Positions 45,506 to 54,503 of a stretch of 64,000 bases of DNA are shown piece after piece. The translations under genes were made by a program, and so were the position numbers. The notes below the pieces were generated by a model. It did not search any database, was not told where the DNA came from, and saw only the letters and a program-made list of their open reading frames with translations. Position 1 is the stretch's first letter. Each line of letters begins with the position of its first letter. The stretch lies in contig CALOBC010000032.1 of the NCBI GenBank assembly GCA_942491145.1, forward strand, positions 28,298 through 92,297. Direction: 5' to 3'. The DNA comes from CAXQUZ01 sp942491145 (GTDB lineage: Bacteria > Myxococcota_A > UBA796 > UBA2385).

Positions 45506-45554
45506 ACTGCCGCCACGCTGAGGCCCGCCATGCACGGGGCCTCCCAAGGGCAGG

Positions 45555-46361
45555 ATGAACGTCTGGCTGCTGGAGACCTTTCGCTGGACGGATGTCGTCG
45601 ACATCGGCCTGATGACGTGGGTGCTCTACCGAACGCTGCTGGTGATGCGGGGCACGCGGGCCATCCAGACGATGGTGGGCCTGATGGTGCTCATCGTGCT
45701 GTACGCCATCGCAGAACAGCTGGATCTCATCAGCATCCACTGGTTGCTCGAAAAGTTCTTCGTCTACATCGTGCTCGCGGTCATCATTCTGTTCCAGCAG
45801 GACATCCGCAAGGCCCTCGCCCGCGCGGGCGGGCGCTTGTTCTTCACCACTTCGCGGTCAGGCTCTTCGCTGACCCTGCCCAAGGTGGAAGAGCTGGTGC
45901 GGGCGAGCTTCGCGATGGCCTCCCGACGGGTCGGGGCGTTGATCGCCATCGAGCGCGCGGGATCGCTGGCCGAGTATGTCGAGCCCGCCACCAAGCTGGA
46001 CGCCGAGATCAGCAACGACTTGCTGTTGGCCATCTTCCATCCGACAAGTCCGCTCCACGATGGCGCCGTGATCGTGCAGAAGGGCCGCATTGCAGCCGCT
46101 TCAGCGTTCCTGCCGCTGACCCAAAACAAGAACATCAGCCGGTTCTACGGAACCCGCCACCGCGCGGCGATTGGCTTGACCGAAGAGGCGGACACGGTGG
46201 TGATTATCGTCAGTGAGGAACGGGGCGTGGTGTCGCTGGTCCAAAACGGCCAGCTGACCCCATGCGATGACGCCAATGACCTGCGCGAGAAGCTGCAGCG
46301 CTTGCTGAACACGGTGGCCGACTCCCCCCTCGCGACCGCCCATCCCGCCGGTGCGCGATGA
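45555..46361 (+). CDS. cdaA: Diadenylate cyclase CdaA
   Basis: A 268-residue membrane DAC enzyme that makes the second messenger c-di-AMP from two ATP. Three N-terminal transmembrane helices (about 15-32, 37-55, 65-82) precede the DisA_N catalytic domain with the DGA motif (HDGAVIV, 169-171) and the RHR motif (GTRHRAAIG, 201-203). A GGGCAGG site precedes ATG 45555. It is co-directional with ybbR and glmM; in other bacteria CdaR (YbbR) controls CdaA and GlmM binds and restrains it, so the triad is a regulatory module. Confidence 0.95.
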   Translation: MNVWLLETFRWTDVVDIGLMTWVLYRTLLVMRGTRAIQTMVGLMVLIVLYAIAEQLDLISIHWLLEKFFVYIVLAVIILFQQDIRKALARAGGRLFFTTSRSGSSLTLPKVEELVRASFAMASRRVGALIAIERAGSLAEYVEPATKLDAEISNDLLLAIFHPTSPLHDGAVIVQKGRIAAASAFLPLTQNKNISRFYGTRHRAAIGLTEEADTVVIIVSEERGVVSLVQNGQLTPCDDANDLREKLQRLLNTVADSPLATAHPAGAR

Positions 46362-47374
46362 AGTTCAAGTCCCCCGTCAGCCGCATGGCCGTGCGGAGTT
46401 GGCTGGTGCGCCTCGCGACCGAGAACCTCGGCCTGAAGCTCATGTCGCTGTGCCTCTCCATTGCCACCTGGGCATGGTTGCAGAGCGAACAGGTGGTCGA
46501 GCGGCGGGCCCGTGCGCGGGTGCAGTACAACTTCCCCGCCGAGCTGGCGCGGGTGGAAGAGGTGCCGAAGAGTGTGTCGGTGACGGTCAGTGGCCCTCAG
46601 GGACGGGTTCGGGCGCTGGAAAAACGGCGCCTCATCCTCAACGTGGACCTGTCCAACGCCGACGAAGGACCGGTCCAGATCGACTTCCGCGAACAAGCGC
46701 TGACGGGCCTTCCCGACGGCTTGCGGGTGGTCCAGTTCACGCCGCCGTTGGTGGACATCTCGCTGGACCGGCTGGCCCGCCGCCAGGTGCGGGTGAAGCC
46801 CAATGTGATCGGCGAGGTGGCCGAGGGCTGGCTGCTCGGCGCGATCAAGGTCGACCCGCCCATCGTCGAGATCGAGGGTGCCCAGTCACTGCTTCGCGGC
46901 ATCACCGAAGTGAGCACGGACATCATCGACATCTCTGCTGCCCACGAAGATCGGGTGGCCGAGGTGGGCTTGATCTTCAACCCACGGACCGTGCAAGCGA
47001 CGACCGACGGCACCTTCAAGGTGGAGGTCGAGGTGTTCCCGGAGATCACCGATCGGACCTTCCCCGAGGTGCCGGTGCTGGTCAGGGCCCCCGGCTGGAT
47101 CAGCACCACCACACGGGCACTCGTCCGGGTGGAGGGGCCGAAGAAGTCCGTCGGACGGCTGCGGGACAACAAGGTCAACATCACGCTCGATCTGCCCCCC
47201 GCCGTGCCCTTCGACGAGTCGGTCACGGTGACCTGGGACCCCAAGGTCGAAGGCCCCGTCCAGATCTCCCACGGGGGCGCGGCCGACGAAGTGACCGTGG
47301 TGGACATGGTTCCCCGCACGTTTGTCTTGACGCCGGCGGGACCGGCACCCGATGAGATGGACGACGAACTGTAG
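46358..47374 (+). CDS. YbbR-like CdaA regulator (CdaR)
   Basis: A 338-residue protein with one N-terminal transmembrane helix (ENLGLKLMSLCLSIATWAWL) and three or four YbbR-type extracytoplasmic repeats, each near 70-80 residues, for example around VEEVPKSVSVTVSG, RRQVRVKPNVIGEVAEGWL and RTFPEVPVLVRAPGWI. Its ATG overlaps the cdaA stop by 4 bases. CdaR/YbbR proteins bind CdaA in the membrane and modulate its activity. The ending is acidic and short. Confidence 0.88.
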   Translation: MKFKSPVSRMAVRSWLVRLATENLGLKLMSLCLSIATWAWLQSEQVVERRARARVQYNFPAELARVEEVPKSVSVTVSGPQGRVRALEKRRLILNVDLSNADEGPVQIDFREQALTGLPDGLRVVQFTPPLVDISLDRLARRQVRVKPNVIGEVAEGWLLGAIKVDPPIVEIEGAQSLLRGITEVSTDIIDISAAHEDRVAEVGLIFNPRTVQATTDGTFKVEVEVFPEITDRTFPEVPVLVRAPGWISTTTRALVRVEGPKKSVGRLRDNKVNITLDLPPAVPFDESVTVTWDPKVEGPVQISHGGAADEVTVVDMVPRTFVLTPAGPAPDEMDDEL

Positions 47375-47392
47375 ACAACGCAAGGACTTGCT

Positions 47393-48667
47393 TTGAACCC
47401 CACCGCCCCAATTCAGTTTGGAACCGACGGTGTCCGCGGCCCGGTTGGACACTTCCCCATCGACCCAGCCGGCGCCGCTCAGATTGGCCAAGGCATTGCG
47501 AGCTGGGCCGCTTCCGGCATGGGGGCCCGCGTCGTGGTGGGCATGGACAGCCGCCTAAGCGGCCCGGATCTGGCCGTCGCACTCACCCAAGGGCTGGTCC
47601 GGGGTGGCGCTGAGGTGCGCTTGGCGGGCGTGCTCCCCACCGCCGGTGTCTCCGCGCTGGTCGCCGCCACCGATGCGGATGCCGGCGTGATGATCACCGC
47701 GAGCCACAACCCGTGGGCCGACAACGGGATCAAGGTGCTCGGCCGGGACGGCACCAAGCCCCGCGACACCGCTGGGCTCGAAGCTGCATTCCACCACCTG
47801 AAGACCGCGCCAGGCGGCAAAGTCGTGGTGGTCGAGGCCCCGGCGGCGCCATGGCGAGACGCGATGCCCAAGCCGGACCTGACCGGGCGCTGTGTCTTGC
47901 TGGACGCGGCCCACGGTGCGGCGTCTCACCTCGCCCCCGCTGTGCTGGAGGCCCTGGGTGCGCGGGTCGTCCGCCGGGGGTGTGCGCCCGACGGCCGCAA
48001 TATCAATGCGGGTGTGGGGGCCATGCACCCGCCGACTGCGGCCGATGTGCAGGCCGCGGGGGCCGACTTTGCCATCTGCCTGGACGGGGACGCCGACCGG
48101 GTGTTGTTTGTGGATCCCGACCGCGGCGTGCTCGACGGCGACGACATTCTGTGGATGCTCAGCGGCCAAGTGGACGGGCCGATTGTGGGGACGGTGATGA
48201 GCAACGGCGGGCTCGAGGCCGCGCTGGCAGGGCGCCTGCTGCGGTCGAGTGTCGGCGACCAGAACGTCGCTGCACTCATGGTGTCGTCGGGCGCCCGGAT
48301 CGGGGCCGAGGCATCTGGCCATGTGTTGTTCGCCGACGGCATGCCCACGGGCGACGGGTTGTACGCCGCATTGCGGGTTCTCGACACACTGGGCTCCCCC
48401 CGGCGGCTGCCTGCCCCAGCGTGGACCCGCTGGCCTCAGGTTCAAGACGCGGTGCGGTTCTCCGGCCCCCGGATCGAGCTCGCCTCGCTGTCGGCACTGG
48501 GCGTGGCAGACGCCGCGGGGATGCGCTTGGTGGTCCGGTACTCGGGCACCGAGCCCAAGCTGCGCATCTTGGTCGAAGGACCAGACGGCGATGCGGCAGC
48601 CCACCACTGTCGGGCCATTCGCCAGCAGTTTGAGCGCGCGCTGGCCGCACTCCCGGCCGTCCGCTGA
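47393..48667 (+). CDS. glmM: Phosphoglucosamine mutase GlmM
   Basis: A 424-residue enzyme converting glucosamine-6-P to glucosamine-1-P for UDP-GlcNAc. It starts at TTG 47393 with AAGGA upstream. The phosphoserine loop reads VMITASHNPWADNG (Ser104), the metal loop DGDADR, the sugar-binding loop GEASGH-like GAEASGHVLF, and the phosphate-binding end VVRYSGTEPKLRILVEG. Slightly shorter than the usual ~445 residues. It feeds MurG and outer cell-wall synthesis, and in other bacteria also binds CdaA. Confidence 0.95.
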   Translation: MNPTAPIQFGTDGVRGPVGHFPIDPAGAAQIGQGIASWAASGMGARVVVGMDSRLSGPDLAVALTQGLVRGGAEVRLAGVLPTAGVSALVAATDADAGVMITASHNPWADNGIKVLGRDGTKPRDTAGLEAAFHHLKTAPGGKVVVVEAPAAPWRDAMPKPDLTGRCVLLDAAHGAASHLAPAVLEALGARVVRRGCAPDGRNINAGVGAMHPPTAADVQAAGADFAICLDGDADRVLFVDPDRGVLDGDDILWMLSGQVDGPIVGTVMSNGGLEAALAGRLLRSSVGDQNVAALMVSSGARIGAEASGHVLFADGMPTGDGLYAALRVLDTLGSPRRLPAPAWTRWPQVQDAVRFSGPRIELASLSALGVADAAGMRLVVRYSGTEPKLRILVEGPDGDAAAHHCRAIRQQFERALAALPAVR

Positions 48668-48705
48668 TCCGGTGCGCACCCCACCCCACCTGCCCCCGGA
48701 CCTCC

Positions 48706-50211
48706 ATGCACGCCATCCGCACCGCGGCCCAAGTCCGCGACCTCGATGAACGCCTGATCGAGACCATGGGCATCCCTGGGCGGGTCTTGATGGAGGTCGC
48801 AGGCCGAGAGGCCGCGGTGGAGATCCACAAGAGGTGGCCGACCGCGAGTGTCGCGGTGCTCTGCGGTCCTGGGAACAACGGCGGCGACGGCTTTGTCGTG
48901 GCTCGCTGGCTGCACACCTGGGGCCACGATGTGCGGATCTGGAGCAGCCGTCCACCCTCCACAGACGCGGCTCGGGCCAACCAACAGGTCTGCAAAAAGA
49001 TCGGTCTGCACGCGACGCCGCTGACCCGGGCGATCGCGGGCGCGGGTGTTGTGGTGGACGCCCTGCTGGGCACCGGACAGCGCAGCGCCCCGGGCGGGAC
49101 CGTCTTGGAGGGTGTGGTCGCCGCACGCATTGTCGCGGAAGCCGGCATCCCGGTCGTCGCGCTGGACCTGCCGACCGGGGTGCACGCCGACACCGGCCAG
49201 CCCCTCGGCAGTGCCGACGAAGCGGTGGCCGCCACACTGACCGTGACGTTTGGCGCGTGGAAGCCCGGTCTGTTGTGCATGCCCGGCGCAGCCCTCGCTG
49301 GTGATGTGCACGTGGTGGACCTCGGCTTTGAGCTCGGCCTGGGCACCACCGAGGCCCCGCCCAAGGCACGGCTGATGGACCGGGCCCATGCACTGAAGCT
49401 GATGCCCCGTCGAGAGCCGGGGGAGGCCAAGTGGAACCGGGGGCATGTGGCGGTCATGGGCGGCGGAGGGGCGGCGATTCTTGCGTGCCACGGGGCACTG
49501 CGGGCCGGTGCCGGGCTGGTCAGTCTGGCGGTCCCCCGAGGGCGCTGGCCGGAGCTGCACGGACTGTGGCCCGAGGTCATCTTGATGGAGCCAGCCCACC
49601 TCAACCCCCGTCGCCACGACGTCCTGGTCATGGGCCCCGGCCTGGGCAAGGACGGCGCACGCATCGTGCGGGATCTCTGGAGTCGCTGGCCCGGCCCCGT
49701 GGTCGCTGACGCCGACGCGCTGAGCATTCTCGCCGAAGAGACCACGGTGCCCGTTGGCAACCAGCCCCGGGTGATCACCCCCCACAGCGCCGAGGCGGCA
49801 CGGCTGCTGAAGAGCCGGCGGAGCACGGTGGAGGCTGATCGATGGACGGCCCTTCACGAGCTCCGCGCCTTCGGGTCGGTCGTCCTCAAGGGCCCCCACA
49901 CCCTCGTGGGCCCCAGCGGTGCCGCTGATCCCGAGCAGCCCCCGCCGTGCCCCTGGGTCTCGCCGGTTGCCGATGGTCGCTTGGCCACCGCCGGCAGCGG
50001 GGACGTGCTGGCTGGACTCATCGGTGGCTTCTTGGCCCTGAAGCTGCGTCCACAGGAAGCGGCAGGGCTCGGGGTCTGGCTCCACGGTGCCGCGGCCGAG
50101 CACATGCCCGAGGACGGCAGCGCCTCGGACTTGTTGGACGGGATGCGAGCGGCACGGGCAGCGCTGAGTGGTGCCGCCCAAGGGGCAAACCTGCGGAAGT
50201 CAGCGTATTAA
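48706..50211 (+). CDS. nnr: Bifunctional NAD(P)H-hydrate epimerase/ADP-dependent dehydratase Nnr
   Basis: A 501-residue metabolite-repair enzyme. The N-terminal epimerase (YjeF_N, 1-~215) has GPGNNGGDGFVVAR and VDALLGTG. The C-terminal dehydratase (~230-501) has AVMGGGGAAILA, PGLGKDG, DADALSILAEE, ITPHSAEAARL and the nucleotide loop ATAGSGDVLAGLIGG. Together they repair NADHX and NADPHX. In related clusters acpS lies between glmM and this gene; here glmM is followed by nnr after 38 bases and acpS is missing. Confidence 0.95.
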   Translation: MHAIRTAAQVRDLDERLIETMGIPGRVLMEVAGREAAVEIHKRWPTASVAVLCGPGNNGGDGFVVARWLHTWGHDVRIWSSRPPSTDAARANQQVCKKIGLHATPLTRAIAGAGVVVDALLGTGQRSAPGGTVLEGVVAARIVAEAGIPVVALDLPTGVHADTGQPLGSADEAVAATLTVTFGAWKPGLLCMPGAALAGDVHVVDLGFELGLGTTEAPPKARLMDRAHALKLMPRREPGEAKWNRGHVAVMGGGGAAILACHGALRAGAGLVSLAVPRGRWPELHGLWPEVILMEPAHLNPRRHDVLVMGPGLGKDGARIVRDLWSRWPGPVVADADALSILAEETTVPVGNQPRVITPHSAEAARLLKSRRSTVEADRWTALHELRAFGSVVLKGPHTLVGPSGAADPEQPPPCPWVSPVADGRLATAGSGDVLAGLIGGFLALKLRPQEAAGLGVWLHGAAAEHMPEDGSASDLLDGMRAARAALSGAAQGANLRKSAY

Positions 50212-50355
50212 TAAGCGGATGTTCCCGAGCGACGAAGCTGCCGACTTTGATCGGACAGGGGGTGCCGAATTCCGGCACCCATCTTCAATAAGATCAATAT
50301 ATTACCGGCTGGCACACGATGTGCTTGGGGCCCGAGTCCAACCCTGGAGCTCCTG
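50212..50355 (+). promoter_or_regulatory. AT-rich intergenic stretch with hairpins after nnr
   Basis: This 144-base stretch is much more AT-rich than its surroundings. A perfect 8-bp hairpin GGGTGCCG/CGGCACCC (50260-50267 and 50273-50280) with a five-base loop is followed by ATCTTCAATAAGAT, which can form a second small stem. It probably combines an end to the nnr transcript with the promoter of the small gene at 50356. The run AATATATTA may be the -10 region. Confidence 0.5.
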
Positions 50356-50700
50356 GTGTCCCACGCCTCTCTCGACCACACGGCACGGCGCCTGCTGCCG
50401 CTGTTGACCCCCGGCCCCCACGGCTTGCGGCGACTGACAGACACGCTGTGCACCATCGCCGCCGCCCACCACCGCCGCGGGCACCGCCAAGGCCTCCGCG
50501 AAGCCCTGATGTTGGGGGCGGAGCTTCGGTTGGGGCCCCTGTCGCCCGAGGACCAGCGCCGAATCATGAGCGGGGACACCGAGCCCCTGCGCATCGCGCT
50601 CGGGCAGCTGCTCAGGGGCCGGGCAGATCCCCTGGCTCCCTTGCCACCAGCACCAGCCGGTCGTCGGCCACCGCCAGGCCCCAGCCCCCCGGAAGGGTGA
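50356..50700 (+). CDS. Small hypothetical protein, convergent overlap with tilS
   Basis: A 114-residue protein from GTG 50356, with GGAG 5 bases upstream and GC-rich third positions. It is Arg/Leu-rich and predicted helical (for example LREALMLGAELRLGPLSPED), with a Pro-rich C-terminus. No family recognised. The last ~89 bases overlap the 3' end of tilS on the other strand, so this end may be GC-driven. Treat as a plausible but unproven gene. Confidence 0.45.
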   Translation: MSHASLDHTARRLLPLLTPGPHGLRRLTDTLCTIAAAHHRRGHRQGLREALMLGAELRLGPLSPEDQRRIMSGDTEPLRIALGQLLRGRADPLAPLPPAPAGRRPPPGPSPPEG

Positions 50701-52240
50701 ACACAGCGCCGGTCTGCAAGGTGCCCAGCAACAGTGCCTCCAACTGGTCCGCACGAACCAACAGCCCGACTGGCGACACCAGCCGGCGCAGCACCCGCAT
50801 CTTGAGCGCTGGGTGCAAGGCCGCCCACTCGCTTCGATCGACGGCGCTTCCGCCGTCTCGGCACACCCGGGCCCAAGCCCCATCGGCGAGCTCAGCCACG
50901 AGCGCGTCCTCCCGGGCGAGCAGGCGGGCACTTCGCGCCAGGGCACCGGACGCACCCCCGTGGATGCCGTCGAGCGAGGGCATCAGGTCTCGAAGCCGTC
51001 CCCGCTGTGAGCCTTCATTGGTGGGGTCCTCGAACCAGCGCAGGCCACGCAGCTCGGCCCACGCCTGGAGCACCGCGCGGGGCTCCCGAAGCAGGGGCCT
51101 CACCCAGGCGCCAGCGTGTGCCCGCATGCCCCGGAGCCCGCTCATTCCCCCGCCGCGCAGCAAGTGCTGAAGCACGGTCTCGGCCTGATCATCCTCGTGG
51201 TGAGCCGTCGCGATGCGATCGGCGCCCAAAGCGAGCAACACCCCCCGCCGCGCCTCCCGCGCGCGGGCCTGCAGATTGGGTCCAGAAGCGAGCTGCAGCT
51301 CCAGGGCATGGAAGGGCAGGCCCAGCTCCCGTGCCCGACGGCCCACCTGGGCCACTTCCGCCACCGACTCCGGCCGCAGCCCGTGGTCGATGCTCGCGAC
51401 CTCCAGCTGCGCACCCAGACCGCCGAGCTCTGCCATGACCTCCATCATCACGGTGCTGTCCAGCCCGCCGGACACCGCAAGCACCACGCGCTCGCCGCGC
51501 TGCCAGAGGCCCAGCCGGTGCACCGCCTCCCCCACCCGTGCCGGCAGGGTGCGGGCCCGCTGGAGCAACGCCTCGTCCATGCCCTCGGCGCCTGCCCCCA
51601 GCCCGACACAGGTGCCAGCCCCGGGAAGCAGCGCCACATCCAGTCCCACCGGGAGCTGGTCGTCGGGGTGGGCCCGCACCCGCCGCTCCGCCCCACAAGT
51701 CTCACATCGGTGGTGGATGACCACCCCTGCCCGCCCTTCCAGGGTGAACGAGATCGGAGCCAGAATGCCCCCACAGTCCGCCGCCCGATCGCCGGGGATC
51801 ACGTCGACGTGGAGGCTCCGGAGGCAGCTTGGGCAGTGGTCCCGCACCCGCTTGCCGCCCTCGGGCACAAACCGACCGCAGAACCCACAAACAAACGGCG
51901 GATCCCGGCGGATGGGGTTGCCCCGCACCTGGGCATCTTGGTCACGATCCAGCAGCGCCCGCACCATGCGCTTGGCGGGCCAAGCCGACGCATCCCCCAG
52001 CCCCTTGGCTGCGGCCAAGGCCTCCAGATCACTGCGCAGCACAGGATCTTCGTCGACGGTGCGGGCAAAGGCCTTGACCTTGCCCCGAGAGCCCAGCCCA
52101 TCGAGCTGGGCCTCGAGCGCCGCCCTGGCGGTCGCGGGTGTGGGTCCCGACGCGGCAGCACACTTCGGGCCGTCAGACCGGCGCTTCGCACGGGAGGCGC
52201 CGGGGCGACGGGGACCGGGCCGAGGTGGGCGGGCGGGCAT
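50612..52240 (-). CDS. tilS: RNHCP zinc ribbon fused to tRNA(Ile)-lysidine synthase TilS
   Basis: About 542 residues from ATG 52240. Residues ~110-185 form an RNHCP-type zinc ribbon: C118/C121, then DHCPSC (C136/C139), HVDVIPGDRA and C156, with an extra C179/C182 pair. From ~250 is a PP-loop ATPase domain with AVSGGLDST (S257), IDHGLRPES, HHEDDQAETV and a TilS C-terminal part (RGLRWFEDPTN). TilS makes lysidine-34 in tRNA(Ile2), essential for reading AUA. The front region (20-110) is Ala/Arg-rich. Fusion with RNHCP is unusual and may help RNA binding. Confidence 0.85.
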   Translation of the reverse strand: MPARPPRPGPRRPGASRAKRRSDGPKCAAASGPTPATARAALEAQLDGLGSRGKVKAFARTVDEDPVLRSDLEALAAAKGLGDASAWPAKRMVRALLDRDQDAQVRGNPIRRDPPFVCGFCGRFVPEGGKRVRDHCPSCLRSLHVDVIPGDRAADCGGILAPISFTLEGRAGVVIHHRCETCGAERRVRAHPDDQLPVGLDVALLPGAGTCVGLGAGAEGMDEALLQRARTLPARVGEAVHRLGLWQRGERVVLAVSGGLDSTVMMEVMAELGGLGAQLEVASIDHGLRPESVAEVAQVGRRARELGLPFHALELQLASGPNLQARAREARRGVLLALGADRIATAHHEDDQAETVLQHLLRGGGMSGLRGMRAHAGAWVRPLLREPRAVLQAWAELRGLRWFEDPTNEGSQRGRLRDLMPSLDGIHGGASGALARSARLLAREDALVAELADGAWARVCRDGGSAVDRSEWAALHPALKMRVLRRLVSPVGLLVRADQLEALLLGTLQTGAVFTLPGGWGLAVADDRLVLVAREPGDLPGP

Positions 52241-52409
52241 GGGGCACTGCTCCCTGCGCTGCGGCAGGTCCGCGGTCCCGGGCACCACCGTGGCGCACAA
52301 GGACACTGCCGAACAGGGGCACCCTATCCAGCCGGCCGGCGGTGAGCGGGCTGGCCGATGCCCACCCGCGACCTGCGGGATACCGACATTGCTCCGCACT
52401 GCCTTGGAC

Positions 52410-54479
52410 ATGCTCATGCCAGCGCCCCTCTTCTGGTTCGCCTCCGTCTGGCTGGCCGCTTGGTCCACGGCCGCGCTGGGCGCCCCAGACGCCCCGACGG
52501 GCGACGAGTCCGAGGCCGCGCCGCCGGCAGACCCCCGCAGGGTTCCATTTCGCGAGATCATCGATCTGGAGATGGTTCGCGCGGACTCCAGTGCGTTCAC
52601 ATCCTTCGCCCGCAGCGAGCTGCCCGAGACCCGGGCACGCACGGCCCAGGCGCTGGGACGCTTGCGCACCTTGTCCGCCCACACACTGCTTGCCCAGCTG
52701 GCGTCCGATCCCGATGCCGGCGTGCGCATCGCGGCGGTGACCGCGCTGGGTCAGACCCCAGACAGCGAGCGGCTGCTGCTGCCAGTTCTGCTGGCTGAGA
52801 CCGACGTGGATGTCCGAGCCGCCACGCTGCGGGCGCTGGGCCGCCAGGGACGTGCGGCAAGCTTGCGAGTGGTGGTCGACGCTTTGTCGACCCCCGGTGA
52901 CCTGCTGCGGCCGTCGCCGGAGGCTCATGCAGCGGCCTGGGCCATCGGTCGCATGGCACTCCAAGAGGTCGATGGCGTCCGCCGACCCGAGGTGATCCAT
53001 GGCCTCTTGGATCAGCTCGCTCGACCCGATCGAGAGCTGCGCATCCTCGTCGCCTTCGCACTGGCGCGCATTCGGCCCACCGAGGTGGACGACAACGCTC
53101 GCACACGGCTCTTTGACGCCGCACGCACCGAAGCGGACCCGACCGCTCGGTCGCTGCTGGTGCGGGCCTCCGCAACGGTGGCCGGTGACCCTGAGGGCCT
53201 CGCTGCGGTCCTCCAGGCGGCTGCCCAACACGCCGATGTGGGGGTCCGTGTGGCGGCCCTTCGTGCGGGTTCTTCAACCCACTGGGCGGGTGCCTCGGCG
53301 CTGCTGACCGACAGCGAGCCGGCCGTTCGCATCCAAGCGATCGCCACGGTGGGCGCCACCGCTGGACTACCCCACCGCACTCTGCTGCAGCCCATTGTCG
53401 AGGCTGGCGCCACGACGGAAGCCGCCGAGGCCTTGGCCCACTCCCATGACACCGCCGTGCTGGAGGCCGCGGCTGCGATCGCCGCGCTGGCCGTGGCCGA
53501 CGAGCGCCTGCCCCCTGCCAGCCTGAGCAGCCTTCTGGCGCCAGCCGCCCCCACCCCGGTCCGCGCCGCGGCGTGCAGCCTGGTGAAGTCCCCGGCCCGC
53601 CTCGCCAAGCTTGCGGTCGAGGACGGGGAGATCCAGGTGCGCACCGCAGCAGCGAGCGCCCTCGTCGCCCTCAAGCCAAGCGCCGAGCGCCTGCTCACGT
53701 TGCTCGAAGCCAACGACCAGATGGTGGTCGCCATCGCGGCTTCGGGAATCGCTGAGCTCGACGATCGCACCGACCCGCAGGTGGTGGATGCGCTGATCGC
53801 AGCGCTGGCCAATGTCGACGAACCTGACGCGCTCGCCGGCATTCTCGCTGCGCTCTTGGTCGGGGACTCAACGATCCCACGGCGCCCACCAGCGGGGCTC
53901 TCCGAGCTGCTGCGCCCCCTCGGCGCCCACCCCAGCCAACCTGTGCGAGACGCCGCAGGACTGCTCGCGGCCCAGCACAAGCTCCGGGTGGCCCTTTCGC
54001 CCGCCGAGCCCGCACCCGTCGACATCCGCAGCATCCTCGACGTTCGCTCTGCGCGAATTCGCACCTCGCTGGGCGACGTGGTCGTGTCGCTCGATCCCGA
54101 CGCCGCGCCGCTCACGGTGGCCAACTTCGTGTACCTCGCCGAGAGCCACTTCTACGACGGCATCGTCTTCCACCGAGTGGTGCCGGACTTTGTGGTCCAG
54201 GCGGGTGACCCCCGCGGTGACGGCATGGGGGGGCCGGCGTGGACAATCCCCGATGAGATCAACGACATGCCCTACCGCGAAGGCACCCTCGGCATGGCGC
54301 TGGCGGGCCCGGACACCGGCGGCAGCCAGTGGTTCATCACGCTGTCGGCCCAGCCCCACCTCGACGGCGACTACACCGCGTTCGGGCGCGTCAGCCAAGG
54401 CATGCCGATCCTCCAGCGTGCCTGGCAAGGCCTGCGCATCCGGCGGATCGAGATCGAGCGGCTGCCGCCCGAGTCCTGA
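52410..54479 (+). CDS. Exported HEAT-repeat protein with C-terminal cyclophilin domain
   Basis: A 689-residue exported protein from ATG 52410 (a second ATG at 52416). After a signal peptide (WLAAWSTAALGAP) come about a dozen HEAT repeats (TLLAQLASDPDAGVRIAAV, LLAETDVDVRAATLRALGR and so on, to ~500). The last ~170 residues are a cyclophilin-type prolyl isomerase: FHRVVPDFVVQAGDPRGDG, then GGPAWTIPDE, LGMALAGPDTGGSQWFI and YTAFGRVSQGM. Arg, Phe, Gln and the substrate-groove residues are preserved, so activity is likely. It is divergent from tilS. A folding assistant in the periplasm (inference). Confidence 0.85.
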   Translation: MLMPAPLFWFASVWLAAWSTAALGAPDAPTGDESEAAPPADPRRVPFREIIDLEMVRADSSAFTSFARSELPETRARTAQALGRLRTLSAHTLLAQLASDPDAGVRIAAVTALGQTPDSERLLLPVLLAETDVDVRAATLRALGRQGRAASLRVVVDALSTPGDLLRPSPEAHAAAWAIGRMALQEVDGVRRPEVIHGLLDQLARPDRELRILVAFALARIRPTEVDDNARTRLFDAARTEADPTARSLLVRASATVAGDPEGLAAVLQAAAQHADVGVRVAALRAGSSTHWAGASALLTDSEPAVRIQAIATVGATAGLPHRTLLQPIVEAGATTEAAEALAHSHDTAVLEAAAAIAALAVADERLPPASLSSLLAPAAPTPVRAAACSLVKSPARLAKLAVEDGEIQVRTAAASALVALKPSAERLLTLLEANDQMVVAIAASGIAELDDRTDPQVVDALIAALANVDEPDALAGILAALLVGDSTIPRRPPAGLSELLRPLGAHPSQPVRDAAGLLAAQHKLRVALSPAEPAPVDIRSILDVRSARIRTSLGDVVVSLDPDAAPLTVANFVYLAESHFYDGIVFHRVVPDFVVQAGDPRGDGMGGPAWTIPDEINDMPYREGTLGMALAGPDTGGSQWFITLSAQPHLDGDYTAFGRVSQGMPILQRAWQGLRIRRIEIERLPPES

Positions 54480-54503
54480 GCGCTGGGCCGGCGCCAGGTC
54501 CGC

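Noticed and set aside
47555..49393. A 612-codon minus-strand frame across glmM and nnr
   Set aside because: It spans two well-supported genes in antisense and is rich in Arg, Pro and His.
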